Source: Myxococcales bacterium
Lineage (GTDB): Bacteria; Myxococcota_A; UBA9042; GCA-2863065
Length of the DNA stretch: 62,968 nucleotides
NCBI GenBank assembly: GCA_018780435.1
Contig: JADMJS010000192.1
Coordinates: 1 to 62,968 of the forward strand
Direction of reading: 5' to 3'
In this document: one piece after another, positions 16,737 through 28,624 of the stretch
How the letters are laid out: each line of letters begins with the position of its first letter
Position numbering within the stretch: the stretch's first letter is position 1
Program-made: the position numbers and the translations under genes
Notes under the pieces: model-generated
The model's input: the letters and a program-made list of their open reading frames with translations, nothing else
Databases searched by the model: none
What the model was told of the DNA's origin: nothing

Positions 16737-17365
16737 TTGGGCGCCTCGGGGCCGCCGACGCCAGGCGCCACGGCTTCGCTGGTCGCGAGCAAGTTCACCT
16801 GCTTGATGCCGTACTGCGTGCCCATGACGGCCATGAACTGGGCGGCCCAGCCGAAGGGAATGGTGCGGTCGACAGCGAAGTTCACGCGCATCTTCTCCTT
16901 GATGAGGGCGTTGTTACCGAACTTGATCGCGGCTTCCTTCGCGCAATCGTCGAAAGCCTTCATCAGCGCGGGATCATCGCCATTGCGCGGCATCTTCGCA
17001 AAGTTGGGGTCGTAGTTCACGCACTGCACGACTACGGTCTCGTCGAGGCGGAAGGCCACGTCGCGGTCGAGGACGACCTTGGGCTCCTTCTGCTCCGACT
17101 CCTGGATCTCCTTCACCTCGGTGTTCGGGACCGCGATCGGGATGGCCTTCAGTGGGTTCTTCGGCTCCTCCTTCTTCGGCGGCTCGAGGTCGCGTTCGAC
17201 GCGGCTCTCCTGCAATTCGCGTTCGGCACGCACCGTCTCCACGCTGGCCGTCACCATGAAGATGATGAGCAGTACGAGCATGACATCGACGAGCGGCGTC
17301 ACGTTGATCTCGGCGAGGGCGGACGGGAGGCGACCGCCGCCGCCGCCGCCGGTGCTCATTCCCAT
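16733..17365 (-). CDS. tolR: ExbD/TolR family biopolymer transport protein
   Basis: 210 residues from the ATG at 17365, chosen because GGAGG lies 6 nt upstream; an in-frame start at 17395 precedes it. The N-terminus MGMSTGGGGGGRLPSALAEI leads to INVTPLVDVMLVLLIIFMVT, the diagnostic ExbD/TolR transmembrane segment with the conserved proton-relay Asp in PLVDVML. The periplasmic domain is longer than in E. coli, with a Glu/Lys/Pro-rich insert. It overlaps the TonB/TolA gene by 4 nt. It energises the Tol complex with TolQ. Confidence 0.9.
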   Translation of the reverse strand: MGMSTGGGGGGRLPSALAEINVTPLVDVMLVLLIIFMVTASVETVRAERELQESRVERDLEPPKKEEPKNPLKAIPIAVPNTEVKEIQESEQKEPKVVLDRDVAFRLDETVVVQCVNYDPNFAKMPRNGDDPALMKAFDDCAKEAAIKFGNNALIKEKMRVNFAVDRTIPFGWAAQFMAVMGTQYGIKQVNLLATSEAVAPGVGGPEAPK

Positions 17366-17405
17366 GATGGACCTCCGCCCGAGCAATGCATGCAAGCACC
17401 TATGA

Positions 17406-18134
<729 letters not shown>

Positions 18135-18477
18135 CGGAGCGGGACCTCAGGGACGGACGATGGGGTCGAGTGGCTAGGTCGAGTGGCAGGGACGAGCCGA
18201 GCGACGCGTAGGCGCCAAACACGCCGCGGGGCGAGCTAACATGCAGATCAGGGGGTGTCAAAACGCCTCATCATTCTCACGTGACCGTCGGGTTCGCAGC
18301 CCTGGGGCGCGCCCTCTTCGAGAACTCACCGCCGGGCGTGCGCGTTCGCCCGGTGATGAGGTTCTTATTTACGCACCGATGTTCTAGACTCCAGCGCCCT
18401 GATCTAGAGTGGGTGGCTGCGACCGCGCGTCGGGCCATCCGAGCCGACGTCAGGACCTTGAGCCACGAGGCCACAGA
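18135..18477. other. Divergent intergenic region between tolQ and the FHA-TPR gene
   Basis: 343 nt with no credible gene. On the minus strand a perfect TTGACA -35-like hexamer (tgtcaa at 18256-18261) is followed 16-17 nt later by a weak TTAGCT/TAGCTC -10. This places a possible tol promoter about 100 nt upstream of tolQ. On the plus strand an AT-rich patch at 18361-18372 (ttcttatttacg) lies about 110 nt before the FHA start. No hairpin terminator or tRNA was seen. Confidence 0.4.
18256..18261 (-). promoter_or_regulatory. Candidate sigma-70-type promoter (-35 element) for the tol operon
   Basis: The minus strand reads TTGACA here, an exact -35 consensus in very GC-rich DNA. The -10 about 17 nt downstream (TTAGCT or TAGCTC) is poor, so activity is unproven. 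Confidence 0.3.
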
Positions 18478-21117
18478 ATGAGCCAGAACGATCAGCCGCC
18501 GGATGAGATTCCCGATCGCAAGCGCACCATGCTCGGCCGCGCCGTGGTCATGCCGCCCCCAGGTGGACGGCCGGTCCCGCCGAAGCCCGCCGCCCGACCC
18601 GCCGCGCCGACCTGGGAAGATGACGACGACGCCGGCAACAAGACCGCCGCCCTCGATCTGTCCCAGCTCAGCGCGCTCTCCGGCATCGGCAAGGGCAAGT
18701 CCGATCTGACGCTCGACGAAGACGACGACGGTGGCGAGAAGACGCTGGCCGGGATCCCGGTCTTCGACGAGTCCGGCATGCCCGCCGTCCGTCCGCCGCC
18801 GCGGCAGAACACCCTCGAGCAGGTCCAATCGCCCCTCGCGACGGCCAAACCGCTCGACGTGAAAGTCCCGGCCGCCCCGCCCGCCGCGTCGAAGAAGCCG
18901 GCCGCGGAGCGTTCGTCCCTCGACACCGAAGGCAAGACGCTGGCCCAGCCCTCTCCGTTTGCAGAGCAGGAGAGCGAGGCCAAGACCTCGATCTCCGACT
19001 CGCCCTTCGCCGAGGTGCCGGAACGGAAGCCGGCGATGCCGTCGGCGGAGGACAAGACCGCGCTCGCCGCCTCGCCCTTCGATGAGGGGCCGAAATCGGG
19101 CGCCAGTAAACCCGCGCCGTCGTTCCGAAAAGGCAACGCGGACGACGAGAAGACCCGCGTCGCGCCGGCGCTCTCAGAGGACCGCACGCGCGTCGGCGCG
19201 TCGCTCCGAGAGATGCCGCAGAGCGAATCGACGATGATGTTCGACGCGTCGGCGCTCTTGGCGCCACGTAAAGAAGGACCGGTCGGCGTCGTCACGATCG
19301 AAGCGGGCCCGGACTCGGGCAAGGAGTTCTTTCTCCGTAGCGAATCGACGACGGTCGGTCGCGGCCTCGACTGCGACCTCGTCCTGAACGACGCCTCCGT
19401 CAGCCGGCGGCACTTCCGCATCGACCGCCGCGAAGACGACTACGTGGTGGTCGACCTCGGGAGCGGCAACGGGACCAAGGTCGACGGGGCCAAGGTCGTC
19501 GAGAAGAAGCTGATGGACGGCATGCGCATCAGCGTCGGTACCACGACCATGGCCTTCGGCTTCGTCGGCAGCGAGCTTCGTGCGCCCGTCGAGGAACAGG
19601 TCGTCGTCAAGAAGGCCGGGTGGGGGCTCAGAGCCACCTTCATCCTGCTCTTCCTCGCCCTCGTCGGCGCGGGGACCTTCTACACCGGTGAGAAGCTCGG
19701 TTGGTGGCGAGTCGTGACGCCGGCCGTGAGCGCCGAAGAGCTGGCCAAACCCGAAGGCCCGAAGCCATGGGAAGAGCCGGCGGACCTCACGCGGCAGAAG
19801 CTCGTGGAGAAGGATCTGGTGGGCGCTCGCGCGACGTTGGCGGCCGTCACCGAAGCGGGGGGCAGCCCCGATCTTGTGAAGACCCTGACGACGCGAATCG
19901 TCACCGCCGAGAAGCAGAAGGCCCTCGTCGAAGCGCAGAAGAAGCTCATCGACGCAGGCACGTACTCGGAAGCCATCCGCACGCTGAAGACCATTCCGAC
20001 TACGTCGCCGTACTTCACCGATGCGAACAAGCTCATCGACGCGGCCCAAATCAAGCTCGTCGAAGGCTGGAAGGACGACGCCGAGAAGCTCGCAGAGAAG
20101 GGCGACTATGCCGGCGCGAAAGAGCGTCTCCAGCTCGTCCTCAAAGAGCTCCCGGACGACGTCGAAGCGACGACGCGCATCACCGAGCTCGACGAGGAGC
20201 AGAAGGAGGCCGAAGCGGCCAAGATCGCGGCGGACGCGGCGGCTAAGTTGGCGGCGGAGGCGGCGGCCAAGGCAGCAGCGCTCGCTCTTGCTCCGGTGGC
20301 GCCGGCGGGCGACCCCGCTGCTCCGGCCGGTGATCCGGCGGCTCCCGCGGCCGATCCGGCGGCTCCCGCAGCCGATCCCGCGGCGCCCGCGGCCGATCCG
20401 GCGGCACCCGCAGCCGATCCCGCGGCACCGGCCGTCGCCGTGGCGCCAGCGGCCCCGGCAGTCGATCCCGCGGCACCCGCGGCACCCGCCGCCGACCCCG
20501 CTGCGGTAGCTCCGAAACCGGAGTTCGAGCGCGCAAACTTCCGCCAGGGCTACAAACTCTACGGACAGCGCTCGTTCACAGGCGCCATCGAGTTCTTCGA
20601 GGATATCTCGGCGAACGAGAAGATCCGCAAGCAGGACCGCAAGCGCGGTGCGGCGATGGCCGAAGCCGTGCGCAAGTTCTCGGACGTCTACACGCGCGCC
20701 GAGACCGCGGTCCGCACTCGCGACGGCGGCGCCACGGCGCTCCTCGAGCAAGCCAAGGGCCTCGACTCGCAGGTCAACGGGACCTTCCAAGGCGACATCA
20801 AACGCTCCCTCGGCGAGGTCTATGCGGCCAAGGCCAGCGCGGCCTTCCAGTCCAATAACCTGAAGGAAGCCGTGAGCTTTGCGAACAAGGCCAAGACCTA
20901 CAACCCCGGCGATTCGAGCGCGAGCTTCATCCTCGAGCGCATTCAGGGCAAAGTCGACTCGCTCCTCGCGGCCGGGCGCGCCAGCAAGGGCAACTCGGCC
21001 GAGAAGGCCCTCAAGGCCATCATCGGCTTGCTCCCTCCAGACGATGCCCGCTATCAGGAAGCGCGAAAGCTCCTGAACGACATCGAGGCTGCCAAGGCCG
21101 CTCAGGACGACGACTGA
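18478..21117 (+). CDS. FHA-domain transmembrane protein with C-terminal TPR region
   Basis: 879 residues from the ATG at 18478 (GAGG just upstream; a longer frame begins at 18409). Residues 1-265 are disordered, Pro/Ser/Lys-rich, with many TLA/KT repeats that could be phosphorylation sites. An FHA domain follows (about 269-365): TTVGRGLDCDLVLNDASVSR, then RRHFRI and LGSGNGTKVDG, with the phosphothreonine-binding Arg/Ser/Asn positions present. One TM helix (about 382-400) is followed by helical TPR-like segments, an Ala/Pro/Asp repeat (AADPAAP, about 607-680) and more TPR-like helices. This is a phosphothreonine-reading scaffold at the inner membrane. It is monocistronic and divergent from tol. 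Confidence 0.8.
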   Translation: MSQNDQPPDEIPDRKRTMLGRAVVMPPPGGRPVPPKPAARPAAPTWEDDDDAGNKTAALDLSQLSALSGIGKGKSDLTLDEDDDGGEKTLAGIPVFDESGMPAVRPPPRQNTLEQVQSPLATAKPLDVKVPAAPPAASKKPAAERSSLDTEGKTLAQPSPFAEQESEAKTSISDSPFAEVPERKPAMPSAEDKTALAASPFDEGPKSGASKPAPSFRKGNADDEKTRVAPALSEDRTRVGASLREMPQSESTMMFDASALLAPRKEGPVGVVTIEAGPDSGKEFFLRSESTTVGRGLDCDLVLNDASVSRRHFRIDRREDDYVVVDLGSGNGTKVDGAKVVEKKLMDGMRISVGTTTMAFGFVGSELRAPVEEQVVVKKAGWGLRATFILLFLALVGAGTFYTGEKLGWWRVVTPAVSAEELAKPEGPKPWEEPADLTRQKLVEKDLVGARATLAAVTEAGGSPDLVKTLTTRIVTAEKQKALVEAQKKLIDAGTYSEAIRTLKTIPTTSPYFTDANKLIDAAQIKLVEGWKDDAEKLAEKGDYAGAKERLQLVLKELPDDVEATTRITELDEEQKEAEAAKIAADAAAKLAAEAAAKAAALALAPVAPAGDPAAPAGDPAAPAADPAAPAADPAAPAADPAAPAADPAAPAVAVAPAAPAVDPAAPAAPAADPAAVAPKPEFERANFRQGYKLYGQRSFTGAIEFFEDISANEKIRKQDRKRGAAMAEAVRKFSDVYTRAETAVRTRDGGATALLEQAKGLDSQVNGTFQGDIKRSLGEVYAAKASAAFQSNNLKEAVSFANKAKTYNPGDSSASFILERIQGKVDSLLAAGRASKGNSAEKALKAIIGLLPPDDARYQEARKLLNDIEAAKAAQDDD
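20300..20515 (+). repeat. Tandem 21-bp repeat encoding AADPAAP linker
   Basis: About ten imperfect copies of a unit such as gcggctcccgcggccgatccg encode an Ala/Pro/Asp-rich hinge between the helical halves of the FHA-TPR protein. Confidence 0.85.
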
Positions 21118-21132
21118 CCCTCGTTCACGTCA

Positions 21133-21969
21133 TCAGAGGGTGACGTGGAAGTGCGGCGGGCGACGCTCGTAGAGCACTTTGACGCCGGGCTCGGCAAGGG
21201 CTGCGCGTTTGAACGCGCTGCGAGCCTTGCCGCTCATGCCGATGGAGCGGATGTCAATGGCGCCCGACTGCAGGTGGCGTGAGATGAAGATGCCCCGTCG
21301 CATCTGATCTTCAATCAGCCGCTGTGCCGCCGCGACCATCTCGACGCGGCCTTTGCCCGCCTTTCGCGCTTGCCGGATGGCGTCGCGGATCGAACGTGCC
21401 GCCGCCCGATCGCGGTAGAGGCTGAGGCTGCCGCCGTAGCGCAGCTTGTCGACCATCGCCTCAGCTTGGCTGCGGGCGTCGCGCGTGCCGGAGGTGATGT
21501 AGAGCAATTGGCCCGTCACGGCGAAATAGCGCGCTGCGATTCGCGAGACCTTGGCTTCGCTCGCCGAGTTTAGGGAGACGTCATCGCCTAGCGTGTAGAA
21601 GCGCGCGGCACCCGCGCCGACGAGGGCGTCCACGGCGTGAGCAGCTTCGCGCTTATAGCGTCCTTTCGTGCGAGCCCTGCCGATGGGGGCGACCAGCGCG
21701 TCGAACACAGCGCCGCTCCGTGAGCCGAAGCGGTCGCGCACCGACTTCTCGAGCCCTTCGTCGGCGATGAAGATCGCTTCGGTCTCCGAGCGGCCGCTGG
21801 CGGCGACCGTGACGCGGAGGCGAAGGCAGCGGCGCTTCGTGGACTCGCTCGTGGGACAAGATTCGACGCCAGCGACTCGAGCGCTGACGTTCGCTTCGTC
21901 GGCGCGCGCGGGCCATACGGCGACCGCGACGAGTGAGACGACGGTGACAGCGAGAGGCAGGCAGTTCAT
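21133..21969 (-). CDS. Secreted M15-like peptidase-fold protein
   Basis: 278 residues from the ATG at 21969 (LPLAVTVVSLVAVAVWPARA is a clear signal peptide). A helical N-terminal half carries one Cys pair. The C-terminal half has YITSGTRDARSQAEAM, then SRHLQSGAIDIRS, which matches the M15 zinc motif SxHxxGxAxD. It ends in HFHVTL, the family's terminal HxH-type element. These suggest a D-Ala-D-Ala carboxypeptidase or L,D/D,D-endopeptidase fold active on peptidoglycan. Motif spacing is by eye. It converges on the FHA gene and diverges from the loader gene at 22084. Confidence 0.6.
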   Translation of the reverse strand: MNCLPLAVTVVSLVAVAVWPARADEANVSARVAGVESCPTSESTKRRCLRLRVTVAASGRSETEAIFIADEGLEKSVRDRFGSRSGAVFDALVAPIGRARTKGRYKREAAHAVDALVGAGAARFYTLGDDVSLNSASEAKVSRIAARYFAVTGQLLYITSGTRDARSQAEAMVDKLRYGGSLSLYRDRAAARSIRDAIRQARKAGKGRVEMVAAAQRLIEDQMRRGIFISRHLQSGAIDIRSIGMSGKARSAFKRAALAEPGVKVLYERRPPHFHVTL

Positions 21970-22083
21970 GGGCGGCGCGTCATATCGGACGGAGCCGTGA
22001 CCCTGCAACCCAGAATCGCGTCAGGGCGAGTTCGCCGTTGCGCCACGCTTGCGTCACCGGCCCGTTCCGGCTAGACCGGCCTC

Positions 22084-22899
22084 ATGGCGAACCCCGACTG
22101 CCGCACCTGCCAGGGGATGGGCTACACGACCCACGGCGACGACCGACACGCGACTGCGCGCTTGTGTCGGGGGTGCATGTCCCCGTGCCCTACTTGCCAG
22201 GACCGCCTCTCCCGTATGGAGCGGCGCCCCGACGGGCGCGTGTGGGCCGTCCCTTGTGAATGCGGACAGTTGCGCTATCGCGTTGCGCGCTTCGACGAGG
22301 CCAAGCTCCCGGCCTTCTTTCACGGCAAAACCGTCGAACGGTGGGACACCAAGACGCGCGATGAGCAAGCCGTGAAGCAGTGGGCGCTCGCCTTTCAAGA
22401 GAAGGGGAAGGCCGGCGACCGTGGGATCCTCCTCGTCGGCGGGCCCGGCGTCGGCAAGACACACTTACTCTGCGCCATTCTCCGTTTCCTCACTCTCGAA
22501 CGCGGGATCATGTGCCGCTTCGCGGACTCCTTCCAGGTGCTTCAGGACCTGAAGGTGGCCTTCGACGAAGGAGGTAACTCCGCGGTCTTGCTCGAGGAGA
22601 TCTGCACCGTCCCGGTGCTCGTGCTCGACGAGGTCGGCAAGACCCGCACCGACGGCTGGCAGCACGACGTCCTCGACACCATCGTGAGCCGCCGCTACGA
22701 CGCGGGCCTGACCACGCTCGCGGCGACCAACTACCCGCTCCCGAAGGCCGGGACGCCGCTCGACAAGCCGATGTCCCTCGCCGAATCCACGCTGCGCGAG
22801 ACCCTCGATCGGCGCGTCGGGGCCCGTGTGTACTCGCGCCTCATGGAACGCTGCCGCACGTTCACGCTCACGGGCGAGGATCGGCGGCTCGGCGGGTGA
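22084..22899 (+). CDS. DnaC/IstB-like ATPase with N-terminal zinc cluster
   Basis: 271 residues. The first 65 carry nine Cys arranged as CxxC pairs (CRTC, CRGC, CPTC, then CECG), a zinc-binding head as in some primosomal loaders. The AAA+ core has Walker A GGPGVGKTHLL, Walker B VPVLVLDEVGK, a sensor region AATNYP and a downstream arginine. The family loads the replicative helicase or assists transposases (IstB). No transposase is nearby, so a chromosomal DnaC-like role is more likely. It is a free-standing gene, divergent from the M15-like gene across about 114 nt. Confidence 0.75.
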   Translation: MANPDCRTCQGMGYTTHGDDRHATARLCRGCMSPCPTCQDRLSRMERRPDGRVWAVPCECGQLRYRVARFDEAKLPAFFHGKTVERWDTKTRDEQAVKQWALAFQEKGKAGDRGILLVGGPGVGKTHLLCAILRFLTLERGIMCRFADSFQVLQDLKVAFDEGGNSAVLLEEICTVPVLVLDEVGKTRTDGWQHDVLDTIVSRRYDAGLTTLAATNYPLPKAGTPLDKPMSLAESTLRETLDRRVGARVYSRLMERCRTFTLTGEDRRLGG

Positions 22900-22988
22900 G
22901 GCCGGGCCCGAGATAGAGGTCCCCGATGGGCGTGACACCCCAGCCGTTTCCGAGTAAATCCCCGTAGGCTCTGGAGGACTCCCGCTTC

Positions 22989-24524
22989 ATGCTCGGTCAC
23001 GCTCGTCTCGCAAAGCCGGCCCTCGCCGGTCTCGCTCTGGTCTTCACGCTCGCGTCCCTCTCGATCTTCTCGGGGTGCAAGAAGCCGCGAAAGTTCGTCC
23101 GCACGAAGGCGCAAGAAGAGCGCGTCGCCGCGTCGGTACTGACCACTGCGCCCACGCCCGAGCTGCCGTCGAACGCCAACCTCGGCGGCAAGATCACCTT
23201 CCTCGGCATGGACATCGAGCCGAACAACCCGGAGCCGGGCAGCAAGGTCACCGTCGACTTCTACTGGCGCGCCGACGACGCCGTCGGTGAAGGCGACTGG
23301 AAGATCTTCGTGCACGCCGAGGGTCCGACGGCTGACGGCAAGCTCACGCGGGTCATCGCCGACCACTACGCGGTCGAAGACGGGCCGGGCGGGGCCGGTC
23401 TCTACCCCCCGCGCGAGTGGCGCAAGGGCGAGATCATCAAGGATACCAAGACCATCGACCTCGTCGATCCGCGGGGTCAGAAGGTCGGCCCGGGCGAGCT
23501 CCGCATCTGGCTCGGCATCTATGATGACGAGGCCTACCGCACCAAGAACGAGAACGTGCGCCTCGAACTCGTGAACAAGAACGACGCCCGCCACGACGAT
23601 GGCGGGCGCGTCGACGCCGGCGTCATTCAGATCGGGCGCGTGCAGCCGAAAGTGCCGCCGCGCCTTCCGCGCCTCGAAGTCCGTAAGGCGAGTGGCGCCA
23701 TCACCGTCGACGGCAAGCTCGACGAGGCCTCCTGGGCGGCCGCCGCCGAGTCGACCGTGTTGCCCCGCCCCGACGGCAAGCCGCTCGCTGCGGCGATGGC
23801 GACGCGCGTGCGCACGACGTGGGACGAGAAGGCCCTCTACGTGGCCTTCCTGTCGACGGACGCCAGCATGCAAACCCGCTACGAAAAGCGCGACGACGAG
23901 CTCTGGAACGACGACGTCGTCGAGGTCTACCTCGACCCGGACGGCGACGGGAAGGACTACCTCGAGCTCCAGGTGTCGCCGAAGAACGTCGTCTTCGACG
24001 CTCTCTTCGCCTCGCGCCGCACGCCGGACTGGAAGATCGCTCGCAGCTTCGATCTCCCCGGCCTCGAGACGGCGGTCGCGGCTGGCGCCCTCCCGAACTT
24101 CGGCCAGACGCGGCCCACCGTAGACGGGTGGGTCACGGAGATCGCTATCCCGTGGGCTGGGCTCGCCAAAGCCGGCGTCACCGGTGCGCCGAAGACGGGT
24201 GCGCTCTTCCGGGCCAATTTCTTCCGCAAGGATCTGCCGGGTGACTTCGCCCACCTCGCCGCGTGGTCGCCCGTCAGCGATGACGCCCGCGCCGACTTCC
24301 ACAACCTGGAGCGCATGGGGTCTTTGGTCTTCGCGGAAGCGAAGCCCGTGCCCGCCCCGCCCGCTCCCGCGCCGGCTGCACCGACGGCTCCGCCGCTCGC
24401 ACCCGAGGCCGCGCCGGCTGCGCCCATGGCACCTGCCCCTGAGGCCGCGCCCACCGCGCCCGCGCCGGCCCCGGCTCCCGAAGCCGCACCGGCCCCAACG
24501 GCCGCGCCCGCGCCGGTCCCCTGA
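22989..24524 (+). CDS. Lipoprotein with CBM9-like carbohydrate-binding domain
   Basis: 511 residues. A basic-hydrophobic signal ends in IFSGC (lipobox Cys30). A beta-rich domain (residues about 65-210, DFYWRADD ... IWLGIYDDEAYR) precedes the C-terminal domain GAITVDGKLDEASWAAA. That domain continues with YVAFLSTD and DDVVEVYLDPDGDGKDYLEL, the typical phrases of family 9 carbohydrate-binding modules (CBM9/DOMON-like). The last 60 residues are a Pro/Ala linker. It precedes the GH57 branching enzyme by 5 nt, so the two are likely co-transcribed. It may hold or sense glucan at the outer surface, by inference. Confidence 0.75.
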   Translation: MLGHARLAKPALAGLALVFTLASLSIFSGCKKPRKFVRTKAQEERVAASVLTTAPTPELPSNANLGGKITFLGMDIEPNNPEPGSKVTVDFYWRADDAVGEGDWKIFVHAEGPTADGKLTRVIADHYAVEDGPGGAGLYPPREWRKGEIIKDTKTIDLVDPRGQKVGPGELRIWLGIYDDEAYRTKNENVRLELVNKNDARHDDGGRVDAGVIQIGRVQPKVPPRLPRLEVRKASGAITVDGKLDEASWAAAAESTVLPRPDGKPLAAAMATRVRTTWDEKALYVAFLSTDASMQTRYEKRDDELWNDDVVEVYLDPDGDGKDYLELQVSPKNVVFDALFASRRTPDWKIARSFDLPGLETAVAAGALPNFGQTRPTVDGWVTEIAIPWAGLAKAGVTGAPKTGALFRANFFRKDLPGDFAHLAAWSPVSDDARADFHNLERMGSLVFAEAKPVPAPPAPAPAAPTAPPLAPEAAPAAPMAPAPEAAPTAPAPAPAPEAAPAPTAAPAPVP

Positions 24525-24529
24525 GCGCT

Positions 24530-26227
24530 ATGGACGACACGGACCAAGCTCCCCGCTCCAGCGCTCCGAAACCGGCCCGCCGCGGCGTGGTCACCGTCGT
24601 CCTCCACGCCCACCTCCCCTACATTCGGCACCCTGAGTGGGCGAGCTTCTACGAAGAGACGTGGCTCTACGAGGCCATCAGCGAGACCTACCTCCCGCTG
24701 CTCCGCATGATGGACACGCTCGAATCCGAGGGTGTCGACTTCCGCCTCACGATGTCGGTCACGCCGCCGCTCTGCGAGATGCTGGCCGACGCACTCTTGC
24801 GAGGCCGCTTCGCCAGCCGCCTCGACGCGCTCGAACGAACGGCGCGCAAGGAAGCCGAGCGACAGGAAGGTACCCCGCTGGCCGATTCCGCGCGGTTCGC
24901 CGTCCAGGAGCTTGAGTCGGTCCGAGCCACCTGGGAGCGATGGGGCGGCGAAGTGCTCGCTGGTCTCCGTCACCACGAGCAGCGTGGTTGCCTCGAGCTC
25001 ATGACCTGCGGGGCGACGCACGGCTACCTGCCGCTCATGGCCACCGACGAAGCGCGGCGCGCTCAGATCGCCGTCGCGTGCGACACGCACGAGCGCCACT
25101 TCGGTCGAAGGCCACGCGGAATCTGGTTGCCCGAGTGCGCCTACGCGCCCGAGCTCGAGTGGATCCTGGCCGACGCGGGTATCCGCTACTTCTTCCTAGA
25201 GAAGCACGGGCTCCTGCACGCCCAGCCGCCGGCGCGCTTCGGCACGGCCCGACCGGTGCTCACCGAATCGGGGGTGGCCGCCTTCGCACGCGACCCGGAG
25301 TGCTCGAACCAGATCTGGAGCGCGGAGTCGGGCTACCCCGGCGATCCCTACTACCGCGAATTCTATCGGGATCTCGGCTACGACGGCACCGAGGACCAGG
25401 TCGGCGAACTCCTGACGGGCGGCGGCTTCCGTCACCCGGTGGGCCTCAAGTACCACCGCATCACCGGCAAGGTGCGCCTCGACGAGAAGGCGCCCTACCT
25501 GCCGCTCGCCGCCCGTTACCAAGCTGCTGCGCACGCCGCCGACTTCCTCGCCCGTCGCCAGCACCAGCTCGCCCGGCTCGGTGAGCAGATGAGCCTCGAG
25601 CCCGTCGTGGTCGCCCCCTTCGACGCCGAGCTCTTCGGCCACTGGTGGTTCGAAGGACCGATGTTCCTTGAGTTCCTCTTCCGCAAGGCCCACTTCGACC
25701 AGCCCCTCGATGGCACGTCGGTCGGCCTCGCGACCCCCTGCGAAGTGCTCGATGCCGAGCAACCCATCGAAGTCGTCCATCCCGCCCAGTCGAGCTGGGG
25801 CGATCGCGGCTACTATCGAGTGTGGCTGAACGAGGGTAATTCCTGGTTCTACAAGCACTTACATGCAGCGGAAGAGGCCATGGTGCGGCTCGCCAACACC
25901 CTCGTCCAACCCGGCTCCTGGGAGCTACGCGCCGTCAATCAGGCCGCACGCGAGCTCCTCCTCGCACAATCGTCCGACTGGGCCTTCCTCGTGACCATGG
26001 CCACCGCCGGCGACTACCCGAAGTCGCGGACGCTCCTGCACCTGAAGCGCTTCCAGCTCCTGGTCGAGCAGCTCGACGACGGCGTCATCGACGTCGACTT
26101 CCTCCTCGAATGTGAACGCCGCGACAACCTCTTCGCGAACATCGACTTCCGCGAGTGGCGCTCCGACCGCGTGCTGCGCCACGGCGCCGGCGCGGCGGTC
26201 CACAGCGCGCCCGTTCACGGGCGCTAA
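24530..26227 (+). CDS. GH57 family 1,4-alpha-glucan branching enzyme (DUF1957-type)
   Basis: 565 residues. The N-terminal barrel begins VVLHAHLPYIRHPE, a hallmark of GH57 branching enzymes; IWLPECAY contains the nucleophile Glu202 and APFDAELFGHWWFEGP contains the acid/base Asp365. The C-terminal helical domain (about 400-550) has the conserved Trp/Tyr-rich region (WGDRGYYRVWLNEGNSWFY). It transfers alpha-1,4 segments to form alpha-1,6 branches in glycogen-like glucans. Length matches the family. It has no signal peptide, so it is cytoplasmic, which contrasts with the CBM9-like lipoprotein 5 nt upstream. The start follows that gene closely and translation is probably coupled. Confidence 0.85.
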   Translation: MDDTDQAPRSSAPKPARRGVVTVVLHAHLPYIRHPEWASFYEETWLYEAISETYLPLLRMMDTLESEGVDFRLTMSVTPPLCEMLADALLRGRFASRLDALERTARKEAERQEGTPLADSARFAVQELESVRATWERWGGEVLAGLRHHEQRGCLELMTCGATHGYLPLMATDEARRAQIAVACDTHERHFGRRPRGIWLPECAYAPELEWILADAGIRYFFLEKHGLLHAQPPARFGTARPVLTESGVAAFARDPECSNQIWSAESGYPGDPYYREFYRDLGYDGTEDQVGELLTGGGFRHPVGLKYHRITGKVRLDEKAPYLPLAARYQAAAHAADFLARRQHQLARLGEQMSLEPVVVAPFDAELFGHWWFEGPMFLEFLFRKAHFDQPLDGTSVGLATPCEVLDAEQPIEVVHPAQSSWGDRGYYRVWLNEGNSWFYKHLHAAEEAMVRLANTLVQPGSWELRAVNQAARELLLAQSSDWAFLVTMATAGDYPKSRTLLHLKRFQLLVEQLDDGVIDVDFLLECERRDNLFANIDFREWRSDRVLRHGAGAAVHSAPVHGR

Positions 26228-26369
26228 TCACGCTTCGCGGGCCTCTTCAAGGCCCCGAACTCACCGATCTTCAAGCTCGTTTCGCCTCACAGCTTGACCC
26301 TGCGGCCGAATTAGGCGAAATGGCGCATCCTTTCGGCCAGGACCGGCCGGGTGACTCGAGGAGCACGTC

Positions 26370-28451
<2,082 letters not shown>

Positions 28452-28465
28452 GCGGGCGTGCCCAA

Positions 28466-28486
28466 TCGGCCACGCTCTGTGGCCGA
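28466..28486 (+). terminator. Hairpin downstream of hppA
   Basis: An 8-bp perfect stem (tcggccac / gtggccga) with a 5-nt loop lies 15 nt past the hppA stop. No U-tract is present; it may still define the transcript end. Confidence 0.4.
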
Positions 28487-28561
28487 GACGGCACGCGGCT
28501 GTCGCACAGACGGCGCCTCCCCTTCAGATAATTCCGCATGATTTCAGATGGTTATGGCGAG

Positions 28562-28577
28562 TGGCACGGCCTTTGAT
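28562..28577 (+). promoter_or_regulatory. Candidate sigma-54 (-24/-12) promoter
   Basis: TGGCACGGCCTTTGAT fits the consensus TGGCAC-N5-TTGCW except for A instead of C at the -12 GC. It lies about 48 nt upstream of the ATG of the small secreted protein at 28625, whose GGAGG site is clear. Sigma-54 control is common in myxobacteria. Confidence 0.45.
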
Positions 28578-28624
28578 AAGGCCGCCTGCCGTGGCGACGA
28601 AGGCGTCGCCCGGAGGATAACCCC

